From Fragilariopsis cylindrus CCMP1102 (lineage: Eukaryota; Bacillariophyta; Bacillariophyceae; Bacillariales; Bacillariaceae), in the NCBI GenBank assembly GCA_900095095.1, contig FMBT01000405.1, forward strand, positions 1 through 64,000: a stretch of 64,000 bases of DNA, in the 5' to 3' direction. Under the pieces are notes generated by a model that had not been told where the DNA came from, searched no databases, and saw only the letters and a list, made by a program, of their open reading frames with translations. The position numbers and the translations under genes are program-made. Numbering within the stretch: position 1 is the first letter of the stretch; each line of letters begins with the position of its first letter. This document shows positions 46,712 through 56,181 of the stretch, piece by piece.

Positions 46712-47978
46712 TCTTTATTATCTATTTATTTTTGCGTACTGTATTAATTCGGCGATGATATCTGTTCGATGATCGTAAGTATCTAATTTGTGCGTTATTT
46801 CGTTTTTATCTTCGATTCAATTCTATCTAACTGTAAGGTAAAATAACTATCTTATTGAATAAAATTAACTGTAGACTATCAAGTTTTGGGGGCAGCGAAG
46901 ACAAGGAAGTTGTTACTGTACAAATAATAGCTACAATTGGGACAATGGTTGATCGTGCATGTAACAGAGGATGCTTGTTCTTGTTCTTGGTGCTTTTGTT
47001 CTTGTTCTTGTTCTTGTCGATACAGATAAAAGTTACCGGTAAGTTATGCTCAATTTTGATTGTACATAAATATTAACAACATAATATTATGACCTGTCAT
47101 GAATGACCTCTGGAGTCACTCGTCGTATGTCCTTCGCTCGCTGAGACAAAAAAAATAACAGGCAGGGGCTGTATAGATCAGTCTCAGCCTGGCCTCTCGC
47201 GCATTTATCGCTGATTATAGTTCTGATCTATTAGGATCTCTACAAATATTTGAGGTCTGCTTAGCTCAACCCTATAATCACATGATAAATGCGCGAGAGG
47301 CCAGATCTAGACTGATCTACACAGCCCCTGCCTACAAGCAAAATCCATATATATGCCCAAAAAGAAATGTCTAGTTCGACTGAGTCGAAATAACAAGAAT
47401 GTGCTATACTGTACAGTACATTACGTACTAAGTAATACAGTACAGTAAAACCACTCATTCACAATCCGTTTACTAGTACGGTGCATAACAAGATCGATGA
47501 CAGCATCATGCATCGCCACACCTGTGATGTCAGTCGGACATAAACACTTCCACGGAAGGACTATTAATGAAATAAAATAATCATGGGCAATTCAAATATC
47601 AAATCAAAGAGATGCATGAATGAATCATGCTTGTAGAAATCAAATAAGCAATAATGAGGTTCGCAGTTCACAAGCAAGCAATAAAACACATCATCCGAAT
47701 CATCATCATCATTACAGTACAGTAGGCCCTACTGTAATACAGTATTTGGAAGGGAAAAAAAAGCACAAACAAAAGAACAATAAATAATGACCAAAGAAGA
47801 ATCGAAGATTAATCGAAGCATCTGAATCAAAACAAATCAATCTGACATGGATTAGAATCATAAAATATCATATCCAAACTCACAAAGCAACCATAACGAG
47901 AAGTAACAGGCAGCAGAGAGAGAGAGAGACAGAGAAGAGACAGGACAGTTAATAGTGATAGAGAAAAATATAATCACA
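46712..47978. other. Intergenic, divergent promoters expected
   Basis: Includes an inverted-repeat element (47161-47332) and palindromic TACTGTACAGTA (47407-47418) with further ACAGTACAGTA words at 47438 and 47714. No gene is seen. Confidence 0.5.
47161..47332. mobile_element. MITE-like inverted-repeat element
   Basis: The left arm (47161-47209) begins GGCAGGGGCTGTATAGATCA and continues through CTGGCCTCTCGCGCATTTAT. The right arm (47284-47332) is its reverse complement over 49 bases with about five differences. A ~74-bp AT-rich loop lies between. No coding capacity. A flanking ACA on both sides could be a three-base target duplication, but this is weak. Confidence 0.7.
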
Positions 47979-50815
47979 ATGAGATATGATGATGATGATG
48001 TCGACGATGATGAAGAAGAAGAAGAACGCCTCAGAGATTCCGCTCGTAGAATCAGTAGAAGAGAGAAGAAGAGCAAAAGGAAATTGCAATTGCAATCGCA
48101 ATTGCAACCATCTAAATTTTTATTAGGAAATACTACTAATACGTCGTCGTCAAGTAATAGTCGTAATAATAATAATAATAATAGTCGGAGTAGGAGGCAC
48201 TCATTGCATAATGGTAGTAGTAATGATAATAAAAACTCTTCTTCATCGCGAAAAGTAAAAGATGAAAATGAATCATCATTATTATCTCGAGATCCGGGAC
48301 GATCGCAATCACAACGATCAACAATAACTAATAGTCGGAGGAGGCACTCACTATCGCATTCTCGTAGTAGTAGTAATAAAGAACGCAGTAAATCATCATC
48401 ACGATCATTATCACGACGACGTTCAAATTCTCGTAATAATAAAGAACACAGTAAATCATCATCATCACGATCAATATCTCGACGACGTTCACATTCTCGT
48501 GATAATAATATTAATAATAAGAATAAAGAACGCAGTTTATCATCACGATCATTATCTCAACGTTCACATTCTCGTAATAATAAAGAACGACGTGGTTCAT
48601 CACGTCGTGTTCGTCGCAGTAGTATTGATAATAGTAGTATTCAACACTACTATAGAGACGTAGGTACGAAGAGCAGAGAAGACAGGTATAAATTAAACAA
48701 TAACCACAGCAACGATGATGACGATGACGATAGTGAAAAGAATAGTCGTCGATCTCGATCTCGATCTCGATCCTTTAGAAATAATAATCATGTTAAAAAG
48801 TATGACAATGATGACGACGACGACGACGATGACGGTGACGATGACGGTGATAGTTCTATTGACAGTATGGGAGGAGATAGTCACTTTCGTCGTAATAAGA
48901 ATAAGAATAAGAATAAAAGCTGTAATAATAGCAGTAGCGTCACTACTAATAATACCAGTAGTAGAGAAAGAAGAAGAAAACCAAAACAACAGTCAAGAAA
49001 GGATAGCAATGGTTCCAACAAGGACGATAATGATGATGAATATCAGTCTCAAATTATATTATCATCTGTATCACAGTCTGCTCATTCATTTCATCAATCA
49101 TCACGAAGTCGTAGCCGATCATCATCATCATCTGATTATTATTCATGTCATCAAAATGATATTGAAAATCAAAATCAAAATCACTCATCATTATCATCAT
49201 CATCATCATTGTTACGGTACGATAACTATAATGATAACGATAATGATAACGTTGATGATAACGATGATGATGATGAAGATGAAATATTTCGTGAGGATAT
49301 TGATGAATTGACAACTCGGTATCCAGCATGTACAGGAATATTACACGACGGCAGTGGTGGTAAAAATGGATCTAATAATAATAATAATTGTGGTTGTCCT
49401 TGTTCCTATGTTCATATTGGTAATGATAATTGTCCAGGAACACAACAACTTCATCAGATATCCAGAGAAATAGCCATTGAAAATAAGAAATTTTCAAAAA
49501 AGATCTGTCAACAAATACGAAAACGTTTAGTAATAGTCATAATGGAAGAAACTGCAACTGAAATAACAACCAGTACGATTACAAGTACAAGCACGAGTAG
49601 CAATAACAAACGAAAGAAGAAAATCAAAAACGGTAAAGGGAAAGTAAAAAGACCTGTTCAACGATTATTTCTTCGTCGTAGTAGTCGACGAGGCAACAGC
49701 ACCAACAATATCAATGCGGATAATGAAGTAGTAGTATACCCTAATCATTATGAACTAATAAATGATGATGATAACAAGGTTGATGACAGTCATTATTTAG
49801 TAATATATGATTATATACGATCCATCTATATCAGTGAAAGATATATGGTAAAACATGCCAATCCACATGATGTCTATTTTGATTATCCAGATCATCCAGG
49901 TACAAAAGCATTTATACGTGCAGTACAACAAGTTATAGTATGTAAAATACGGGATCATCATAATACTACAAATACAAATACTACTACTACAACAGATACA
50001 GTAGTAATGGATGTGAATGTGAATGGTAAGAATGCTGGTAATACTAGTGGAAGTAGTAGTAATGATTATTTAAAATATTATAATAATAATGAGATGAGAA
50101 CAACAACAACAACAACATATCGTCAAATAAAAGATAAATTATATGATTCGAAATATTTTATTGGTAAAGCAGTAGTAGTAGCAGTAGGAGGAGGAGTCAA
50201 TAAAGAAGTACCAGGATCAATTATACAAGCATCTAAAGAAATCAGGAATACAATCTTTAAAGCAAGATATGAATATGAATTATCGGTATTAAAAAGAAAA
50301 TTGATAGAAGAGAAACAACTGTTATTATTACAACAGAAACAAGACCATAATGACAAGGTGGCATTAGCGCGACCAATACCTGGTACAATATATTCAGGTA
50401 TTATCAAACAATGGATACGTTGGTTATTCAATAAATGTTATTCGTTATTGAAAAAATTGTATGAGTATTGTTGTCACTACTTTACTACTAAAATCTGTAG
50501 TAAGAAAAAGACAACAACAGCAACAGCAACAGCAACAGCAACAACAACAAATTCATCTTCAACGAATAGTACCATTGGTAGTAGTAGTAATAGTAGTAGT
50601 AGTAGACGGAACTGCAACTGGAACTGCAACTGGCGCCGCAACTGCAACATCATAAAGATAGATTACTAAATGCAATCACAATATCTTATTGTGGTAGTGA
50701 TAAAACAAAAGAACCAATAATATTCATATTGATTTGTCTATTATTTGGTATGATATTTGGTATCATATATGCAATATACAAATCAATTGTTTTGTATGGA
50801 ATATCATTTCTATAA
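47979..50815 (+). CDS. SR-rich low-complexity protein with a likely C-terminal membrane anchor
   Basis: The ATG at 47979 opens a frame of about 896 codons. The first ~200 residues are Arg/Ser repeats (SRRRHSLSHSRSSSN, RSLSRRRSNSRNN, RSISRRRSHSRDN). Acidic and Ser-rich stretches follow, then a more ordered region: YPACTGILHDGSGG, CSYVHIGNDNCPG, SREIAIENKKFSKKICQQIR and HPGTKAFIRAVQQVIV with IKDKLYDSKYFIG. The HPG...F motif resembles the DUF6824 pattern common in diatom proteins, but only loosely. The frame ends at 50669. From a TAG repeat near 50605 another frame continues with HHKDRLLNAITISYCG and a hydrophobic helix IIFILICLLFGMIFGIIYAI, ending at 50815. One lost base in the repeat would make this a tail-anchored protein. 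Confidence 0.6.
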
Positions 50816-51224
50816 AAATAAATGTTTCTAGTAATTTAAAAAAGTAATTCAATTTTTTTATCTTGAACCATGCAGTACTATATATATATCATCTAAACTG
50901 GATTGTAGTTTTCTGGAACGGTTTGCAATGCATATTCGTTCATTTCTTTATCTGGTCTGATCTTTCAGCGTTGTCGTTATAGTATCGTAATAACCCACAT
51001 TCAAAATTGCACTAGATTTTTTTCTCCATGATAACCTTGGGAATAAATAGAATGGATCCAACATATCATGCATTACTACCGTATACAATCCTGCTGATTC
51101 TATTATATCGTCGTCGTCTCCCCTATCTCTACCATATCATTTCATATCGTTTCATATCCTTTCTCTATCTCCCGCCATCATCTCTTATTATTATCGTCTT
51201 GCATGATATCTATCTTTTATCTTA
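50816..51224. other. Intergenic region between convergent genes
   Basis: AT-rich sequence. A long plus-strand open frame (51028-51465) begins here but is the shadow of the small minus-strand gene. Nothing else is supported. Confidence 0.45.
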
Positions 51225-51452
51225 TTATGGCTGTGGACAATTTGTTTGTCCATTGGATATAGCATATCCAAAATCTCTTGGCCATGTTACTAATCTTTCA
51301 AAGAATCGATTCATTGATTTAATACAATCACAACAACCTTCTAATGGTTGTAATAACACCCATATTATACTGGTTGCAATTGCAATTGGATATACTACTA
51401 CGATTAATATAATAAACCAACAAATTGAACTACAAATATTATTTCGTGCCAT
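51225..51452 (-). CDS. Small single-pass membrane protein with a Cys-rich tail
   Basis: A 75-residue minus-strand frame from ATG 51452. A transmembrane helix (ICWFIILIVVVYPIAIATSI, about residues 10-30) is followed by LQPLEGCCDCIKSMNRFF, then LVTWPRDFGYAISNG and a terminal NCPQP. The amino-acid mix is far from simple sequence and the opposite-strand frame is Ile/Leu/Tyr-biased, so I prefer the minus strand. Function is unknown. Too short for firm assignment. Confidence 0.5.
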   Translation of the reverse strand: MARNNICSSICWFIILIVVVYPIAIATSIIWVLLQPLEGCCDCIKSMNRFFERLVTWPRDFGYAISNGQTNCPQP

Positions 51453-51584
51453 GTTATTATATTGATTTATTTTATTCTGTTTATTTTAACGATGCACTAA
51501 TGATGCACTCTTGATGCTGTATCCGAAAGAAAGGATGTGTCTTTACTATTTGTTGAGATTGCTTTATTGTATGGGACGGCCGTA

Positions 51585-51702
51585 CTTCCTCCGTGCAACG
51601 CTTGTTTCGCACGTTCAACGACGAAATTTTGCAAGGAGGATGAACCCTATATTTTGTGAGTAGATCTTAATCGCGTGCGAAACAAGCGTTGCACGGAAGA
51701 AG
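51585..51702. mobile_element. Short TA-flanked MITE, 118 bp
   Basis: The left arm CTTCCTCCGTGCAACGCTTG continues TTTCGCACG; the right arm is its reverse complement with one mismatch. Both ends abut TA (51583-51584 and 51703-51704), the target site of Tc1/mariner-type elements. The outer eight bases CTTCCTCC are shared with the element at 60411. No coding capacity. Confidence 0.75.
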
Positions 51703-51945
51703 TATTTGTTTCTTTCTTCTGAGAGAGAGATGCATAAACTCGAAGATAGTAAATCAAATCGTGAGAGGGGCGGCGCGCAGTTTCTGCTTCCACAATCGCG
51801 CGGGTTTTACTGCTCACAATTCCTGCTTGTGACATCGTAGCCTACTATGTGGGAAAGACTAACAAGTTGCGCGTTAGTGATATATTGATTGATCTTTCTC
51901 CCTCTCTCGTCTCTAGCTATCGACATGTTATTTCTAGTTACAGAA

Positions 51946-53172
51946 TTAGTAATATATGTCCAAACTGGTTTGATTTGATCGTTTTGTTTCTTCTACAAGT
52001 GTTTGTTCATTACCATTCCTATCACAATATTTTGTTGTTAAATGATTTTGTTTCTTGTTTGAGTTTGGTTTGCTCATCATCTTTGGCATGGTTATTTTAG
52101 GCATCATTTTCAACGATGATGGCAACCCAAATTTGTGTTTGGTCATCTTCATTGGTTGTTCATTTTCATTATTCGTACTCGTTGTAGGTGTTACTTCAAT
52201 AACTTGATTCTGTTGTTGAGATTGTTGCGGTGGCTGCTGTGGCTGCTGCTGCTGGTACTCGTTGTTATCATTATCTTTTTTTTTGTTACTGTTACTACCC
52301 ATTTCAGGCATTGGTGGCATTTTAAAGTTTGATAACTGATGTGATAAATTAGATGTTGTTGTTGATAATTGATCAGCAAATTGATTTGTTTTTGTTGAAA
52401 TTCGATACAAATTTTCATCTCTGTATTCGGTTGTTTGTCCATCAATTTCAACGACAGCAATTCGACCATCATCACTCACAATTTGTGGTGCATCGGTCCA
52501 ATCATTTTCTACCTGCTTTTGTTTTTGTGTATATGGATTTTTGTATGCTGACGATGATAATTCGTTATCGGCGTCCAATTTATCGGATTGTTTCTGGAAT
52601 AATTTTCTAATTCCCATATTCCATTTATTATTATTCGAGGTATTAGTATTATTAGCATCCGGAATTTCTTCAAATGGATTATTATGATTTTCTAGAGCAG
52701 GAATGGTACTACTACCATCTGCAGTCTTTGCTCGGGGGACGTTACCACCCATGATGTCATAATTTCGTTGATCGAATCCTGCTTCGTTGCCGTATGTTTC
52801 TCCAATGCTTTGAAGAGGGATGATAAAATCTCTTGAACGGCGAAGATTATTTCGAGATCGGGATGGAGGCGGAACAGGTGGTGGTGGACATTTTGGAGAT
52901 GGTGGCGGGCAGCTATTTGTGTGTTGTGATACTGGAATTGAAGCCCATTCCGGAATCCAACCTTGGACACGACCTACTCGACCTAATCTCCATCCATTTT
53001 CTGATGGACGACTCAAATCGACTTCTAATGGTGTGTTCTGTTCAAAACACAATTGATTCAAATTTGGATCACCATAAAATTCACGAATCGCAATGCATTT
53101 CACGAATCCTCCTTCATGACCTTGTAATTGTTGCGGTTGTTGACGTCTTTGTTGTTCTTGTAGATAGTTCAT
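51946..53172 (-). CDS. SH3-domain protein with proline-rich and NPF motifs
   Basis: 408 residues from ATG 53172 (MNYLQEQQRRQQPQQ); the long open extension upstream is not needed. Residues ~24-82 form an SH3-like domain: KCIAIREFYGDPNLNQLCF, then GWRLGRVGRVQGWIPEWASI. A proline-rich run (CPPPPVPPPSRSR) follows, then NNPFEEIPD, whose NPF is the usual ligand of EH domains in endocytic adaptors. A second denser segment reads WTDAPQIVSDDGRIAVVEID. The C-terminus is Gln/Lys/Met-rich (MTKHKFGLPSSLKMMPKI). SH3 plus NPF plus PPP suggests an adaptor in membrane traffic or actin regulation, as inference. The frame is intact. Confidence 0.72.
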   Translation of the reverse strand: MNYLQEQQRRQQPQQLQGHEGGFVKCIAIREFYGDPNLNQLCFEQNTPLEVDLSRPSENGWRLGRVGRVQGWIPEWASIPVSQHTNSCPPPSPKCPPPPVPPPSRSRNNLRRSRDFIIPLQSIGETYGNEAGFDQRNYDIMGGNVPRAKTADGSSTIPALENHNNPFEEIPDANNTNTSNNNKWNMGIRKLFQKQSDKLDADNELSSSAYKNPYTQKQKQVENDWTDAPQIVSDDGRIAVVEIDGQTTEYRDENLYRISTKTNQFADQLSTTTSNLSHQLSNFKMPPMPEMGSNSNKKKDNDNNEYQQQQPQQPPQQSQQQNQVIEVTPTTSTNNENEQPMKMTKHKFGLPSSLKMMPKITMPKMMSKPNSNKKQNHLTTKYCDRNGNEQTLVEETKRSNQTSLDIYY

Positions 53173-53415
53173 ATTATTGATTTTTTGTTTTATTTTGATG
53201 CTTTTGTTTTTTTTGTGTCTTCTTAAATTTATGATATATTGTAAAGAAGAAAAAAGCATGTTCTTTTTTCTGCTGATAAATGCGGAGTATAATAGAAAAA
53301 AGAACTCTTGATGGCAAAGAAAGTTATCCGCAGCGCGAAGATACGCACGATTGATATGCGCTATGAAATCTTTCTTTCTGTGCAATTTTCAAGAAATTCG
53401 CGATAGCTCTTTCTA

Positions 53416-55620
53416 TTGAGTGTCAACCTCATACCATACACAAGCCTTAGGACTGCACAGTACCCTGTCATTGGGATATCAGTGGTAAATCGACTCACAG
53501 ACCTGCCCATGTGTATGCCAGTATGTTATATTTCTGTCAACCAAACAATACAAAACACAAACAACAAGAACAACAGCAACAACACAAACAAACAAATCTG
53601 CTGCATTGTTACACTACTTCTTTATTTAAAGGGTCCATTGAGGTAAAGAGCAGCAATGATTGGTATATCACTGGTGGATCCACTCCTCATGTGTGTACAT
53701 TTTGGTTTTATCAACAACTGCTGCTGTATGTACTTTTGTAAACTTATGCACTGATGTAGAGGAGGGATGTAGAGGAGAGTGTAGAGGAGAACAAAAGGGA
53801 TGTATCACTGCACTAGTAGGTAAGTATGGGACTTATCTCTTCCTTGATATTCTTGTGCAACAAACCAAATATGATGAAATAATAGCAATAGGAGCATCTT
53901 GTAAGCTTCTGTTTGTATCATAATATTGGTATAGGACTATCACTGGTGCAGCCACTCCTGATGTATATGCATTGTCTGTTACACATTTATATGAGACACC
54001 ACCAGCAACAACAGCAACTGCTGTTGCTTTATGAGAGGATGGTACAATAAAACTGATGGTATATATCACTGGTACATCCACTCCTGATGTATGCATGTGC
54101 TGGTTTTATCTTTACATGTCCACCTAACCAAAAACTACAAAACTACAACAGAAACTGCTCCTGTATGAGAATTGGATGTGGACATCTTGTAAACTTGTGC
54201 ATGTAAAGGTTACCAAATAATATATTGGTGCATCACTGGTGGATCAGTTACTGTTGATGCATTTACACAGAAAAAAATTCCTATCACAATAAAATCTAGA
54301 ACAACCACAAGAACTACTGCTGTGTAAGAAATTAATGTACAGCACTTCCTATAGACTTCTGCATATCAATAAGTTGTACACAACAAATAAATACTACAAC
54401 CGTTATTGGTATTTCACTGGGAAAACCTCTCCTACTAACGCACTAACGCACAATGTGCATGTGCATGTAGATTCAACCTCTGTCAACCAAACAAAATAAA
54501 ACAACAAGAACAAGAACTGAATTTATCATTCGCTTCCTCTACTCTTCTTTATTTATAGATTGCACTGGGGTAAGAGGCAAAATAGTGGTGACATTCCTGG
54601 TGGATTTACTCTCCTGATCTATGGTCTATGTGGGCAGGTTTTTTCTAATCTTATTATCTATTTCTGTCCACCAGGAACAAACCCATACCAGATCAACAAT
54701 CACAAGAGCTGCTGTGTGTGAATGCTACTGCTTGCTGCTATTCAGTATCTTTGAATATGAGGATCTATTGCAGCGTTAGTAATGCAGTGAGTCCAGGCAC
54801 TCAAGCAGCACAATTTTATGGCCTTTTCAAATATCAGATACCTACTGCCTCATCAATCATTCATCATTTCAAATAGAAATCAAGAATTCTTCCTTCTGAT
54901 TACAAATGGCACATCAGTTCATCATGTTTTTTTTCGTGATTACAGATTAGATAATAACAAATAGGAACAGTGACATGAATTAAATTTCTAGGGTTCATCT
55001 TGGCTTAACCAAATTAAAGATTGGCAGAGTTCCAAATTGTAGTTAGATGAGGGCATGGCATGTGCATACTATAGAACACAACAAACATTAGCCCAAGCAT
55101 GCACCATTTTAGTGTTCTGATGAGAAATCTTATTTTAATGTAAAACTTTTTTTCTGATATAGCATGGCAATCTCTGTGAGTAAGCATGATGCACTATTGG
55201 TTGGTAATCAATAACTTCTCAGTGCTACCTGACCAGCACAATCCCTGGAGCACACAGGACTCTTGATGTGTCTAAAGACAAACACAATGTTAAGATATTC
55301 AACTACTGTGGAACACACCATCAACTTAATTGCCCCCAAGATAAAAGATAAAAGATACCATCAAGCAAAACCAATAAAAATTAAGTCAAATAAACTACCA
55401 TGCTTTTCTTTGTGTTTTGAGGGGGATATCTTTTCTATCAACAAAATGTGTTTACATCATTGTAGTATAATATTACCCATCATACCCAACATATCCATCA
55501 TGCCCAGCATTCAGCAAAATGAGGGTCTCACAATTATTCTTAGTACTATATTTAAAGCTTGGATTTCCTTGCCTAAAGGATTTATGTTTGCATATGCAGC
55601 GCAATGAGGGTCTCAAAAAT
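53416..55620 (+). repeat. Repeat region R3 with degenerate units of roughly 130-270 bp
   Basis: A motif of the type TATATCACTGGTGGATCCAC, then TCCTGATGTATG, recurs near 53465, 53665, 53935, 54060, 54232, 54412 and 54590, with the units increasingly diverged. A second shared segment, TCTGTCAACCAAACAA followed by AACAACAAGAAC, occurs near 53536 and 54480. Near 55515 and 55602 lie two copies of AATGAGGGTCTCA(A/C)AA. No coherent coding frame is seen, and the sequence is not obviously related to R1/R2. It may be a relic of another satellite-bearing element. Confidence 0.65.
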
Positions 55621-56181
55621 TCTGATTCCCCCCTCCCCCTCCATGGACAGCTTGGCAATGAGTCGAGTCAGTCGAATGAGTGCCTACTTACAAGCACGAA
55701 CAAATTCTTGCTGCTGTATCGTAGCTAGCTCGTCTTTCTGACGCTATTCATGTCTGCGAATGAGAATGGAGATATATTTTAAGCAAAGAAAAAAATCAAT
55801 CCATGGCATCATGCATCTGTTATCATTCATTTTTTGTTTATCGTAACTTCTTTGACATTACTAACGGCGGTACAGGCATTAGTCACACTTTCTGACCCAC
55901 AAGATTTGATATACGTTCATTCAAACCGAGGAGATTGGATTAGATTGGATTGGATAGGATTCAAATCGATTTGATTTTTTCTTCTTACGCTATAGTAAAC
56001 AGTATATATAAAAAGCAGCATAAGAAGCGGACCAACAACGTTGTATGAACGCAGTAAAAAAACACACACATTGACAGAAATAATAATAAATCTTTGCACA
56101 GATATAAGTAGCAGCAGCAATAGCAGCAGCAGCAGCCGTGACAATAAGAAATCTCGTCGTCGTAATAAAATCCACTACGTC
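55621..56181. other. Promoter-side intergenic region of the lipase gene
   Basis: Includes a GAGTCGAGTCAGTCGAATGA motif near 55663, an AGATTGGATTGGATAGGAT repeat near 55932 and an AGC repeat (56110-56135) just before the lipase start. The frame upstream of ATG 56182 is open but has no earlier ATG. Confidence 0.45.

Noticed and set aside
51028-51465. 145-residue plus-strand frame
   Set aside because: Ile/Leu/Tyr-biased shadow of the small minus-strand membrane protein.
55263-55607. 114-residue frame at the end of repeat region R3
   Set aside because: Lies in degenerate repeat sequence, crosses a short direct repeat and has no recognisable motif.
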